Shown: in pieces, positions 1-11,540 of the stretch
How positions within the stretch are numbered: position 1 is the stretch's first letter
Layout of the letters: every line of letters begins with the position of its first letter
NCBI GenBank assembly: GCA_947359465.1
Contig: OX375875.1
Location: 54,307,583-54,371,582 of the forward strand
Direction of reading: 5' to 3'
Source: Metellina segmentata
Taxonomy: Eukaryota > Arthropoda > Arachnida > Araneae > Tetragnathidae
DNA: 64,000 nucleotides
The notes under the pieces: model-generated
Told to the model about the DNA's origin: nothing
The model's input: only the letters and a program-made list of their open reading frames with translations
Database searches by the model: none
Translations under genes and position numbers: made by a program

Positions 1-704
1 TTAATTTATAATACCCTTAATTTTTAAAATGTGAGCAATGTTTTAACAACTTTAAGGTAAAGAGTTAATACAACCTATTACATCTAAAAAGAGTGATCAT
101 AAAAAGTTCTACACACATGACAATTCTCTGATTGAATGGAAAACAAACAATTATACCCACAGATCAAAGCAAAACATTTATTTGAAAAATTCTACACCTT
201 ATTCCCATTTTTTTAAATATGTAACAAACACTGAATTAAATATGCAATGAGAAATAAGCTCAAAAGAATTAATCAATGAATATTCTTAGATGATATTTGT
301 TATCAAATGCATTTTAGACACTATAAAAATTAGGTAGAGATAAAAAATTGAATCATTCAAAAAAAGTTATATAAATTTCAATAAGATTAATTACTATAGC
401 AAAAATCTAACAAATTTTTTGTTATATGTCCCTAATAATAATTTCTGACAGAAACAGATCAACTGAATGAATTCTAAGAGATTTCCAAGAAATATTTATT
501 AAAATTTTCGTGTTAAAGAAATGATTGTGAAACTTAAGTACTACTAGTATGAAGTTTCATTAATTTGGGAAGTACAAAAAAAAAACAAGGCATTTCAGAT
601 ACCAAATAAAATAAATTAATTTCTCCCATTGTATGCATTTAATAAAAAAAAATCAGCATACACATGCTGATTTTTCTATGATTTTGAAAAAAATGTATAC
701 TTAC
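1..704 (-). other. MAPK15 intron 3 (partial)
   Basis: AT-rich sequence beyond the donor site of exon 3. I searched it for the next kinase exon (the block leading to the HRD catalytic loop) on the minus strand and did not find it, so the intron probably spans the left edge of the window. Confidence 0.6.
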
Positions 705-2083
705 CCATAAAATCAAATATTAAATATATATCTTTGTCATTTTTAGCCTTGACAACTTCAAGTAATGTGATAATATTAGGGTGACTGTTGAATTCTTGAA
801 GGTACCAAATTTCTCGGAATGTGCGCTACAAAAGTTTTTTACATTAAGCATATAAGTAAAAAGCAGTTTTAGAGAAATAATTATGTATTTGTGGACCATT
901 GAAACAAACGTCTTACCTGAGCATCTGTTCTATTTCGGAAAGCATCATAAATTTTTTTAACAGCTACTATCTTTTTATTAACCTTATCTGCAGCTTTCCA
1001 CACAATTCCGTATGCCTAAAATGTTAGATTTATAAGTTTAATTTTATTGATCATTATTAAAATTATTATTTTGGAAGTTTGCATACAAAAATGTGAACGA
1101 ACAGAAGATGAAAAATTAATGTCAAATCAAGCAATAAAATCTCAGAATAGAAAGAAGATTTGATTTTAGATAAAAACAATGAAAAAATTGTTTAGTATGT
1201 TTTCTTTTTGACATATTTTTTTAATGACTGGACATAATTTTTTTTAGGTTATTACATTAAAAATTTTAATTTTTTCATAGCCTTTTTGCACTTAATAAAG
1301 TCTATTAGGTTATAAAAAATGGATATTAGCTCTTAAAAATGTAGATCTTATTTCTTAATTCGCACATACTATTCAATTTTATTTCCACATAAATTGCTTA
1401 TGAATTACATCCATCATTTGGAATTATGAGTTTATTATTGTTTAACTGTACAGTTCAGGCTCTTCAAAAGATGAAATATTTATTAAAAAAAATACTTACT
1501 CATGAGCGTCGATATCAAAGACCGCAACTAAATTAACCAGCAAATTTTATCAGAAACTCACAAACCCATTTCGAACAGAAACACTTATTAAATTATAAAT
1601 TTAAAATATTTGTTTTGCAAAGAAAATTCCCACAGTAATTATAATGACAATGGTGAACTAGAAACAGATTGACAAAAATTATGTTGCTTTTATGAAAAAA
1701 TATTAACCTTTGTTACGAGATCAAAAATAAATAAAACAAACTGAACAATTAAAAAGTTTATTTAATTATATTTTTTTCGATAGAATTGTATCCCCAAATG
1801 CGGGAAATTTCTCAAACACCTGTCTCAACTCAACCCCTTGAGCGCTGATCAACCTGTGTTCGAAAGTCCACAAGGGACAGTTGGAAGAGACAATGGACTT
1901 GTTTACAAATAATCTTCACGGCGTGGCCAAGACAAATAAACACAATATTTTTTCGGCTAAGTTTTTGGGCATTGAACAGACAAAACTAAAACACAGATTA
2001 AGTCAAAAAACAAAACTTACGCCTTTTCCCAAACGCTTAGATATTTCATACCTCTCCGCCACATATGGGTCAACGTCCCCCAT
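705..2083 (-). CDS. MAPK15: MAPK15/ERK7 atypical MAP kinase, exons 1-3 (5' end; continues off the left edge)
   Basis: Three exons on the minus strand join in frame. Exon 1 is 2083-2021 (21 codons from ATG), exon 2 is 1015-917 (33 codons) and exon 3 is 825-705 (40 codons plus one base). All introns are GT-AG; introns 1 and 2 are phase 0 and the third is phase 1. The product is the start of a Ser/Thr kinase domain. The glycine loop G-K-G-A-Y-G is split by intron 1, the beta-3 lysine lies in VAVKK (about residue 41), and the alpha-C glutamate in RTFREI (about residue 59). The run [17 protein letters not shown] followed by [11 protein letters not shown] and [10 protein letters not shown] is the signature of the ERK7/ERK8 branch, not ERK1/2, p38 or CDKs. 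This family is known for autophosphorylation and roles in ciliogenesis, autophagy and secretion. The remaining kinase exons must lie left of base 1. The start ATG was chosen because it gives the usual short N-terminus; the frame stays open for some codons upstream. Confidence 0.93.
1016..2020 (-). other. MAPK15 intron 1
   Basis: A 1005-bp AT-rich phase-0 intron bounded by GT (exon 1 side) and AG (exon 2 side). It interrupts the glycine-rich loop between GKG and AYG. No repeat or RNA gene was recognised in it. Confidence 0.85.
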
Positions 2084-4615
2084 GTCGCCATCAGGTAAAC
2101 GTTCGCGATACAATAAAACAGCAGATTTATCTACAAACTCGATATGTGAAAAACCACCTGTGCAGCCGGCGCCACAATGGAACGATGGTGGCGTCCTCTG
2201 TTGATCTTAAGTAGCAACGAATTTGAATTTCCCTCGAATTGTATGGGGACTTTTATGATAAGTATTTTATTTCAAACAGTACGCAAGACAAAAGTTCATT
2301 TAGAAGGGAGCCCACACCTGAGACTTCAATTTTTATGTTGAATAAATCCCAGGACCTAATTGCATTTTCAAAGTTTCGATAAATATGTATAATGACAGTT
2401 TTGTAATACTAAGTAAATTTTCAAATTCCCTTTTCATCTTGTGTTAGTTGAAACTTTGATGCGATACTTAACATTTTAGTTAAATCAGGAAAGAAAACAA
2501 ATTACTAACTTAATACTTTCATTTTATACCCAGTGAAGAATGAATTTAAATAAACTGATAGTTTATAATTATTGTAAATGAATTTGCGCAGAGAAAAATA
2601 CGAATGGGGTTTCAGAATTAATTAAAAAACTTGAATAAAAATTGATTTCACAGTTATAAAGGCGATTATTTTATAGGTGATTGTTTGCTAATACTCGATA
2701 AACTTTTATAAGTAGAAGATTCTTCCAATTTTAGATTACGCTAGGATTCATGCACAGATTCTAGGAAACGAAATCAGTAATTGACATACGGATGTCAACT
2801 TCTTGGGCTCCGAATCTCTACCCTCTGATAATTTTATGGAAAGGGGTCGGCTCTTCCCCCCGAAAGAGAAATGGTTGATATTGAAACAAATTTCAAATGA
2901 GCAAACATATAAGTTGTTGCAACAAAAACATACACCAGGATCACCAAATGATAGGCACCTGACTCCCTTGGAGATCCTCTAATATTTCTAATGATTAGCA
3001 CCAAGGACCCTCAAACAACGATAAATGTTACGAATAAATAATACTAGTACCAAATATGTCGCGATATCACTCATGTGGAAAATCATTCGTACATACGACA
3101 CCTCAATGTCTTAGATCGCTTAATCAGGGGAAGGGGCACAAGTCCTAGAGGGAACAAACACATCGAGGGCTAATATGTTTATGGTTAGGATCCACTGATT
3201 CAACATGGGAAATGAATGTTACTAAAGTGCGGATATCATTGTAACATTGTTAATGATCTGAACAAAATAAAGATTTCTGATAACACTCTAATATGTGAAG
3301 CAACTGAGACGAAATGTAACTAATTTTTATATAATTTCCTCAAGGTGACTCAATCGAATGATGCACTGAGACATTTTAATGACTATTGGTAATGTGATTT
3401 AGAGATCCGATGCGTCTTGAATAGCGAATCATGCTTCCATAAAATTTATTTTACTATCGCATCCTAATGCCATCACAGAAATGACCGCAGGTTTCGACAC
3501 CTAAAATTTGAATTTGAGGGAAATTGATTTTAAATTAAAATATTTTTGTGTTTTGTACGTTCCATTCATGTGCTCCATTCAAATACCATTATTTTCTTTG
3601 ACTTCAAATTCTTTTTATATTTTTAGGCAGTCTCATTCCCTTTCTCTTTTACTTCCTTACTACTCTATCACTTTTGATGAACAAAAGTAGTAGTGGTCTC
3701 ATATTTGCATGTCATTTGCAGATGGAAAGATAGAATTGGTTATTTTGGACACAAGGTCTGAAAAGGACAAGCTACAAAAGATCGATAATGATATAATTAT
3801 AAATGCGAGATTAAAAAAAAACCAATAAAAGGCAGGGTAAAAATATGTGACAAATCTTACTGATGAAAGTGGTACAAAATTTTTAAAGTTTAATTTAGAT
3901 TTAAAATTCAGCTGCTCACTTCTGCAAAGTTTATAAATTTTCTTCAAAATCCAAACCACTATATATTTAGTTAAGACTAAAAAAAAAATTCAAATAAAAA
4001 TTGTAACGCCCGTCGTTACCGTCATAACAAAATGTACACATGAATAGAATGATCTTCTCACAATTAGTTTTTATGTTCTGTTGTTATTTTAAATCCTCTT
4101 ACGAAAACGTCCGAAAATACGCGAATGGTTTCCGTAAAGATAGAAATGATATGGGTTGTCGACAGCTGTTTGAGTCAGGAAGAATGAACTTGGTGCAGTG
4201 TCATTTCTTTTAAAGCGATGATTAATGTTGACATGTCATCGCCCTTTTGAACAGTCATCGATTATCTGTTGATTCAAAATTTGAGATGATTTTATTCGAA
4301 ATCCATCATTTATTGAATTTTGATCCCGTTTTCATATAATTTTATCTCTTTTTTTTCTGTACATTTATTTATTCTTTATATTTCACCGTCTTAATCATTA
4401 TTTTCTTTGAAGAATTTATTTAATGTCATTCTTTATGTATCCTTCTGCTACTTCTTTGTTCCTTTCTCTACATTTCCTCATTGAGTACGTTTTCTTCTAT
4501 ATCTTTCTAACATTTATTTTTTCCGTCGTTTGGTTTCCTCTCTTCAATCATTCCATCTTTATTTAAGCAATTTTACACTATAATCTTTATTTAAACCTCT
4601 TTACCATCTCCTTTT
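2084..4615. other. MAPK15 upstream region; otherwise unassigned
   Basis: The first 100-200 bases should hold the MAPK15 5' UTR and promoter. A small GC-richer patch near 2155-2190 contrasts with the AT-rich surroundings. I see no TATA box in a convincing place. The rest is unique-looking AT-rich sequence without recognised coding exons or repeat termini; the short ORFs in it have no family resemblance. Confidence 0.4.
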
Positions 4616-4660
4616 CTCGTGCTTAGTCTCTTTATCGTTGATAAAGAGACTGGACACGAG
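4616..4660. repeat. Imperfect inverted repeat (hairpin)
   Basis: Two 21-base arms (4616-4636 and 4640-4660) are reverse complements with two mismatches around a 3-base spacer. Pairing continues outward with a small indel through pyrimidine/purine tracts. It could be a tiny palindromic MITE remnant or a structured transcript; nothing favours either. Confidence 0.6.
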
Positions 4661-4751
4661 AAAAAAGAGACATTTAAGATAACATTAAGAGACATTTAAA
4701 GATATTTTATCATTGACAAACATTATCTTCTAATTTCTTCAGCTTCTGCGA

Positions 4752-5050
4752 GTAGCGGTAGCCCTGTTAGAAGAGTAATGGTTTAGAAACCGGGGGGGGG
4801 GTTTCCTACTTAGGATCCAACCAAAGGCTGTCGTGTACAGAGGGGGTTGTACACGTTAAATCCGTTGTGGATCCAAATGTCCTGACGTTGGCGGGGTGTG
4901 GTAGTTTGGATTGTGGGATGACAGCTATAGTGTTGCCTCGCCATCTGACCGTGGTTCACAATCACGTGGTGTTCTCCTCGTATCTTTTCCATTAGGATGG
5001 ATTCTGGACCGTCGTCAATAGCCCAACGTGTTGTACCAATGCGACTTTAA
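4752..5050 (+). mobile_element. SINE, head type II, nearly full length, diverged
   Basis: Begins with a tRNA-like head (box A-like run after 4754), interrupted by a G tract at 4793-4801. It continues through the shared SINE body: TTAAATC, CTGACGTTGGCG, ATCTGACCGTGGTTCA, then GGACCGTCGTCAATAGCCC near the 3' end. Confidence 0.75.
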
Positions 5051-5221
5051 TCAAAATACCTCTCAATCTCTTCAGCTACTGCGCTTGCAACCTGCGAAAT
5101 GTAAACTGCCCACATTCGATTCCTGCAACTTACCTTGGGTATATTTCTCTCATGTGTCACTAGCCACTGCTAGGCTAGTCCGGCGTTACCAGTGCCCGTG
5201 GTGTAAGGTATTAATTTGGTA

Positions 5222-5765
5222 ACAAATTTTCCGCAGGTCCAACCGTTGAAATTTTTGATCTTCTTTAACGATTTCGATTGAACGAAAAAAGAACTTAACA
5301 ATCCTAGTCAAGAGTTTTTTATTTTTTGCTCTCCTTCGCTGAAATGTAATAGGGCAGGAAATGTAATCTGTTTTTATTTTATTTTAACGCGAAGGACAGA
5401 AAATGCAATCTGTTTATTTTTCGAAAGCGAAAGTTCACGTGACGTCACAATCTCTTGCCAAAATTTTAAAGAAAAAAAGAAAATCAAACGTAAAAGGTAT
5501 CTATCTGGTGTAAAATTTTCCGCAAATTTCAAATCCGTTAAATTTTTTATTCTATCTTTAACGATCGCTGAGTCAGAAAAAAGAAATGAAGAACGCCAGT
5601 GACAGCTTTAATAATATTTTGCTTCATTGCAATCCGTTTCGCAGGAAATCAAAATGAAGGAATCTCGATACAAACGAAGGTCATTTGAATGTGTTCTCTC
5701 CCATTATAGAGACGGGAGAGGAAAAAAAACTTGGCATGGTTCCAAAGGCTGACGTCAAGGTGACG
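5222..5765. repeat. Diverged tandem duplication, about 290 bp unit
   Basis: Two blocks begin with similar text (AAATTTTCCGCA... then TTTAACGAT... and a GAAAAAAGAA run) near 5223 and 5513. Both continue into related sequence around CAGGAAAT. The first ends near a CACGTGACGTCAC run at 5446. No coding content was seen. Confidence 0.4.
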
Positions 5766-5789
5766 TGAGGGCGAAAAGTCTAAATTTCG

Positions 5790-6016
5790 ATGTTTCTTCA
5801 TTTTGCGGATGAACGCGGATAAAGGAAGAATGGTGAAAAAAAACTATTAAATTCATTTAAAAATGTTCTAGATTGAATTTTAAAATTCGCATCGACCCTA
5901 AAATTGCAAAAAATTTGGACTACCTGTGTGCCAAATGTCATTACTGTAAGTGCCATAGATTCATCAGGACAAGAAAACAAACAAACAAACACTTCCTTTT
6001 ATAATATTAGAGAGTA
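5790..6016 (+). mobile_element. Possible 3' tail of a non-LTR/Penelope-like repeat
   Basis: The end of this block (an AACAAACAAAC run, then CTTCCTTTTATAATATTAGAG) resembles the 3' end shared by many arthropod RTE-like or related retroelements. No coding remnant was found upstream, so the assignment rests on the tail alone. Confidence 0.35.
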
Positions 6017-6237
6017 GAATTTCCCTTGTGTGTCCCATAGTGGGACGTTTTCTGTCTTGTATTTGCTTGGACAACTTGCGCCATAAAAAAATTAACCATG
6101 CCTTATGTCTTCAGCTACCCTCTGTCATTTTCTCTTTCACTTTATTCTCACTTTTTCTCTTAAATAACCACAATATTATCTTCTTCTGCATTCTTAATGT
6201 TTCTTTCGCGGTATATCAGCCCTCGTGTGGACTGTAG

Positions 6238-7105
6238 GTAGCTGAATTTAGGTCGCACTGGAGCAACACAACGAGCTGTTGGTGACGGTCCGGGATGCAT
6301 ACAACCTATCTTTACTCGAGTAGAAGCTATGGAAAACTTTTAAGCCCGCTGATTCGTTGGTTTCTCACCATCTATGACGTCACTCACTCTTAGTGCTCAT
6401 GCGTGAGAAGTATCTATACTATTACGGTACTATTTACAGTGCAATGTCGAGTCTCGTTCTCGCTCAGTCGGTTCCATCATGATTGATTAGCGGATATTTT
6501 ATTAATGATTCTCAATTACCAGTTCTGAACATCTTATACAATAGACAATGCACATTTTCAAGAGAGATTATAATGAACATGCTTTTACTTTGAAAACAAA
6601 GATATGTATTTACAATTCTGTACCTCAGAGTAAAAGTACTGCATGTGCAAATTTTTCGATTGTAAGGTTTTCATAGTAATTGACATTTAAACAATTGTAA
6701 GTGAGGAACCGTTTATTTGTCTTCAAAGCATTTCACTTGATGTAAAGAAAAACCCTTTAAAAGAACTTTTTATCTCGATACTATAAAATATTGATACTTT
6801 TCATACGCACTATGAATGACGTCATAGAGGACGGCAAAAAAACAACGAATCAGCGGGCTTAAAATTTTGCCATAGATTCTACTCGAGTAAAGGTAGGTTA
6901 TATGCGAAGGAACAGATCCGAGGGCAATTTTGAACCACGGTCAGATGACGTGGTCAGCATATCATCTGGCACACCAATCCAAAGTGAAGACCTATGAGGC
7001 TACGGCAGTTATATCCGTCACCAGTCTTTGTTTGGAACGAGTTTCGAGTTTGCAACCCTGCGGTACCTAATCCGCAACTCTGGGAATTGAGCTACTCCCC
7101 ATCTA
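6238..7105 (-). mobile_element. SINE, head type II, split by a MITE
   Basis: The SINE 3' portion (reverse complement of GGACCGTC...CAACAGCTCGTTGTG) lies at 6238-6299. The middle and head lie at 6903-7105: AACCACGGTCAGATGACG, then GTTTCGAGTTTGCAACCCTGCGG as the box B region. The two pieces join correctly if 6302-6900 is removed. Confidence 0.75.
6302..6900. mobile_element. 599-bp MITE with long (about 85 bp) TIRs, TA-flanked
   Basis: The left arm (from CAACCTATCTTTACTCGAGT) and the right arm are inverted copies over about 85 bp, sharing the run AAGCCCGCTGATTCGTTG and a TGACGTCA-like core with a few mismatches and indels. TA dinucleotides flank both ends (6300-6301, 6901-6902), consistent with a Tc1/mariner-mobilised MITE. 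It has no coding capacity. It interrupts a SINE, so it is younger than that copy. Confidence 0.75.
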
Positions 7106-7781
7106 TAGTAGAAAATGACCGCAGAGCATCATTCGAGGCATTTATGGATATCAGTGTGATTGTTTTCCCATTTCCCCACCGAAATAGCTTTTGTTTCTCA
7201 GATTTTCAAACAATTTTGCAACAAGGGAAAAGTAGCAATCTTAAAATTATGAGGCATTTTTCGAAATTAATGATTCGTCTGAAGCAAGTCTTCAAAGGAG
7301 TCTGGTTCTCTGACAGAAACCACTGATTGAAAATGCGTTACATGATTCGATATCTTTTAAAACTATGTGCATACAAAGAAGTCGATACGTCAGTGGAGCA
7401 GTGTTTTTAAAAGAGCAAAAATGTAATCGATAAATATAACTTTTGTTCCGGGTCGCATTATTATCACCATGACAACGAATCGGTGTTTGTAGTAACATTC
7501 AATGCGTAGCGTATCAATGGCGTTTTCCGAGTGGAACAGATTTTGATGAACACTTTACGATCTGGAAGTACATCATTATTTACACGTTTAAATGCAGATA
7601 AGAGAACTTTATCAGCAAAACCACTTTCATCCCAGCTCTTGGAGAATACTTAATAATCGGGATTATAGTTGGAATAAAACTTCCAAATGAGACATTCTGA
7701 GAGAGAAGAGAGAGGAGTTAATCTTAATAACTTCCTAATACAAATGGGTCATTCTCAGAATAAACATTCCGGAAACAATAA

Positions 7782-7836
<55 letters not shown>

Positions 7837-8634
7837 AGTTAGAAATAGGGGTGGGAGAAATTTTTAACTATTGTATTTTTTTATGAAACAGCGTAGAGTT
7901 ATAATTAAAAAATATTTGGCGTGAAATTGATATGGCGCAGTTGATAGTTTGGTGGGCCAAAGAAAATAAATGTTCGAACAAAATCGAATCAAGCAGCGCA
8001 TCTTTCTATAACCCCCCCCCCCAAATAAAAAAAAAATATCTCACAAAATAATGAGAAAAAAATACACTCATTTCTAAAACAGATAAAATATTACATCAAT
8101 AAATTAAATTTCGAATTTTTTCTTTTACGCTCCATATTTATACTTTAACGGATTTTATAAGCACGCGTCAAAATTTCTGATTCGTTTCCTCAACAAGCAA
8201 TTCAAGCGAATGAAATCTTGTCTGTCAAATAGTCTAGAGCTTAATTTTTCGAGAAATGTGCAAGTACGTATAAGTTTCAGCCGTCCTTTCCACCAACACG
8301 CAAGCTGATTCAATATTTAACCTGGTAATATTAAGTTACGATAGGTGTTGCTCCTGTTCTTATGAGGTGACTGCCACCATTTCTTTTGACATCATCAGTC
8401 TGTTCTCTACGTGTAAGTATTGTAGGAACCACACGCGATGGAAAACAAGATATTTTTTCGGTTGATAATTTTCATTCATTTTCCGTTTCATCTGTTTCAA
8501 AATTTTGCATTTACACCCTTAATTAGACCGGCTCCCGGGAGTTGGCAGTCGAGTCACTGGGCTTTGGACGAATCTATTAGCAAAAGTAGGGGATTGGTGG
8601 TAGCATAAAAATATCGCTTCAATAATTAGCGGTG
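7106..8634. other. Unassigned stretch with a (TA)n microsatellite
   Basis: Holds a perfect (TA)n run at 7784-7833 and a C tract near 8011-8021. No coding exon or element terminus was recognised in the rest. Confidence 0.5.
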
Positions 8635-8635
8635 G

Positions 8636-8779
8636 ATTAGTAACCGGAGGGTTGCGATTTCGAGACTTGTTTCAACCACATACCGTAACTGTACGTGGTG
8701 GCTGATGCACATTAAATCTGTCGTGGTCTCAAATGTCCTCAAGTTGATGCGGAGTTAAAAAGTTACGAGTGGGACCAGT

Positions 8780-8783
<4 letters not shown>
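8636..8783 (+). mobile_element. SINE fragment, head type II
   Basis: Starts with GGATTAGTAACCGGAGGGTTGC (type II head and box B region) and runs through TTAAATCTGTCGTGG and CCTCAAGTTGATGCGG. It then breaks off at a (GA)n tract. Confidence 0.65.

Positions 8784-8815
<32 letters not shown>
8783..8815. repeat. (GA)n microsatellite
   Basis: Uninterrupted GA dinucleotides between two SINE copies. Confidence 0.95.
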
Positions 8816-8818
<3 letters not shown>

Positions 8819-9150
8819 GACCAACCGGTATAGTGGTTAAGGTGTTAGCCTCTAGATCGGAAGGTTCCTGGTTCAAATCCGGATTCGGTCATGGATGTTT
8901 GTAAACGTATGGTGTAGAGGCGGCTGGTGCACCTTAAATCTGTCGTGGCCGAAAGTCCTCACGTTGGGTTGGCGTGGAAGTTTGGAGAGTGGGGTGCCAG
9001 CTCAGGTGTTGCTTCGTCATCTGACCGTGGTTCAAAATGACGGGGTGTTGTCCTCGGACCTTTCCCTTAAGGGACAGATCCCGGACCGTCGTTAATAGCC
9101 CGTTCTGTTGCTCTAGTGCGACGTTAACTAAAATTACAATTACGATTACC
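8816..9150 (+). mobile_element. SINE, head type I, full length
   Basis: The head GCCGACCAACCGGTATAGTG is followed by a box A-like TAGTGGTTAAGG and box B GGTTCAAATCC, so it is tRNA-derived. The shared body follows, ending in GACGTTAACTAAAATTAC with a short ATTAC-type tail. It starts directly after the (GA)n tract. Short ORFs through it on either strand are not genes. Confidence 0.88.
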
Positions 9151-9156
9151 ATTTAT

Positions 9157-9330
9157 CAGTATAAGAGTGGGACTCAGATGTTGACCTCATCATCTGACCG
9201 TGGTTCACAATTTCGAGGTATTGTCCTCGGATCTTTTCTTTCGAAATTACTCTCTTGTGTGCGAATCTCCAATAGCCCGTTGTGTTGCTCAAGTGCAACG
9301 TCAATTTTCTATCTACCTACATCTAAACCT
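9157..9330 (+). mobile_element. SINE 3' fragment
   Basis: Carries the body block ATCTGACCGTGGTTCACAAT, TTGTCCTCGGATCTTTTC and TAGCCCGTTGTGTTGCTC. Head absent. Confidence 0.7.
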
Positions 9331-9361
9331 GGATCTTATTATGGAGTTTTCTGCCTTGCAT

Positions 9362-9450
9362 CAGTCTTCGAATTTGATCCCGGACTGTAGCCAATTGCAC
9401 GTTGTATTGCTCCAGTGTGACGTTAATTAAACACCTAGCTTAACCTAACC
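9362..9450 (+). mobile_element. SINE 3' terminal fragment
   Basis: Only the last block is present: TTTGATCCCGGACTGTAGCC through TTGCTCCAGTGTGACGTTAA, followed by a short ACCTA-rich tail. Confidence 0.65.
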
Positions 9451-9589
9451 TTGTACTAAACTTCTTGTAATAGTTGTCTGGAGGTTTTATGGCTCCAGGA
9501 CCATATTAAGTAATGCTGCGTAAGGCACACGACATACAATATCAAGTAAGAGATATACACACATGAAAGTTTTTACTGAGTAAAAGAAT

Positions 9590-9672
9590 GTATACGGCAG
9601 GAATCGAACTTGACTACAACTCGAAGGTTGCTAGCGCATTGGATATACCCACTGAGTCACGACGGCTTCATT
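9590..9672 (-). mobile_element. tRNA-derived SINE head, different family
   Basis: The reverse complement has box A-like GTGACTCAGTGGGTATA and box B-like AGTTCGATTCC, but a poor acceptor stem. It is therefore a SINE head or tRNA pseudogene rather than a tRNA. A related piece lies at about 9785-9855, and a plus-strand relative at 52354-52425. Confidence 0.5.
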
Positions 9673-9963
9673 CAATGGGAGTTGAGTTATGGCGCACGGG
9701 TCATATTTGGTCAATCAGCGCCAAACACAAGACAGAAGACATCAAATAATGAGCACACACAACAAGAAAGAAGAGATAAACACACGCTGGTTGAGTTGCA
9801 GAAATTGAACCTTCACCACCACCAACTCGCAAGTTGCTGATACTCACTCTACAGACGTGGGCATCATCAAGGCAGTTCACAAGGTGGGTCTCGTCATCGA
9901 CACAATACTCTATTTTCACGTCAGGGAAACAAACACTAGCCGACGAGGTTGACGCCACGCCAC

Positions 9964-10481
9964 TAGGGTTGCCAACTTTCTCTAAGACAGTTCCGGGACA
10001 CATTACTCAAAACTGAAATGTTGATATAGTCGCTCAAAGTGCTAAATAATGTATGTCTAAAAGCTGCATTTTTCAGGAGAGCAACAAAAACACGAACTTT
10101 TTCCTTATGATTTGATTCTGTTACACGCATTGAGTTTTGTTATAAGTTTATTGGATCAGCTGATGACATAAGAGGTTTTGCCACCTGATGGAAAACACCA
10201 AATGCCACATTTTGCAATAATAAAAGAAAAAATAGAATTTTAAACAACGATCTTTTGCACGTAAAGTGACGATATATAGCATTGGCTTGGGATACTAGGG
10301 GGAACGGACGTTTGATGGACGCGAAGTTATATGCAATAGAAATAATTATTTTGAAATGTTGGTGATATTGTTCGATAGCTTTCTCTGAAATTCCGGGTCA
10401 GTTTAACATTCAACCGGGATTCTGGACAGCAACTTCAATTCCGGGATAATCTCGGCCAATCCAGGACGGTTGGCAACTCTA
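9964..10481. mobile_element. 518-bp hAT-like MITE
   Basis: The termini TAGGGTTGCCAAC and its inverted counterpart GTTGGCAACTCTA bound AT-rich sequence. Inner parts of the ends also match (CCGGGA blocks). The flanking octamers CACGCCAC (9956-9963) and TACACCAC (10482-10489) match at 6 of 8 bases, as expected of an aged 8-bp target duplication. No transposase remnant is seen. Confidence 0.6.
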
Positions 10482-10489
10482 TACACCAC

Positions 10490-11538
10490 CCTTTCACTGT
10501 GCCAAAGCGGCGCTAATGATTCGCCGCCTCCCTTAATTCGGGGAGGACATTGCCGGATTTTGGGCCAATCGGTGTCATCACCTATTTCAAAGTGGGTAAG
10601 GACTGCAGGATATCTCGAGTAAGATAGAGGCTTTATATTGTTATCTGAATGTTTCATAGGCTGAGATTGAGCTTGCTGGGCTCTTTGAAATGTCTACATG
10701 GGCATTCATGTTTTGGTGATTATAAAAAGTTTTTGACTTTTGTAAACATATTCATTCATTAGACGAATATATGGCAACCACGCCAAAATCGCGAATCTGA
10801 AAAATTGATGTTTCTGCAAAAACACGTTCAAAGTTTTGATGCTTCGGGAAAAATCGATTTACGACTCATTATACGATTTTTTTCCACTTTTTCGATGTCA
10901 TGCAAGATGGTATATCACTTGACGAATATCTGTTTGAAGTCCACTGCATTTATCGTCGTGACAAAACTTGGCATGACTCTTAGTACAAATGGTACTGGGC
11001 TAGAATCCAGGTACATGAAGTCAAAACATGGACCTTAAAAAGACAAAACAGTTCACTTAACTTTCTTCAAAACCGAATGTGAAACTTTCAGCTCATTGCA
11101 TGGGTATTTAATTCATAAGATTTTTCATGTTTATGTTGATTGTATGGCGAAAGTACACGAACAAGTGCATAACTAATTAACTGAAAATGACGTAATTTCA
11201 ATTACATTTTTGGAAATTCAGACACAATAATTTTTTACAAAATAACGAGACTTACAGAGATTTTAACATTTATTTGGCCTAAATATTATGATAATGCGAT
11301 TATATATATTTCGTAACATTCTTTTTTATGAATATTTAACCCTCTGTGTTTACACGTCTATATCCGTTCTGCAACATGCAATCTTTCCTACATGTCTTCT
11401 AACCAGTTTTGAAAATCTTGACCTATAAAATATGTTACAGGATTCTCTCAACTAATAGATGTAATTATTTAGCCATTAAATGCGATGTTGGGTAAAAGGA
11501 AATGCTACTCTATTAGAAAAGTGTAGCCCACAGAGGAT
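10490..11538. other. Unassigned stretch
   Basis: AT-rich, with a 77-codon ORF at 10805-11038 that resembles no family I know. No repeat ends found. Confidence 0.4.
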
Positions 11539-11540
11539 TA

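Noticed and set aside
1881..2204. 107-codon plus-strand ORF
   Set aside because: It is the antisense of MAPK15 exon 1 and its 5' flank; the minus strand has the conserved protein and splice sites.
9037..9390. 117-codon ORF
   Set aside because: Lies entirely in SINE bodies; similar ORFs recur in other SINE copies on both strands (for example 30192-30476, 36339-36536).
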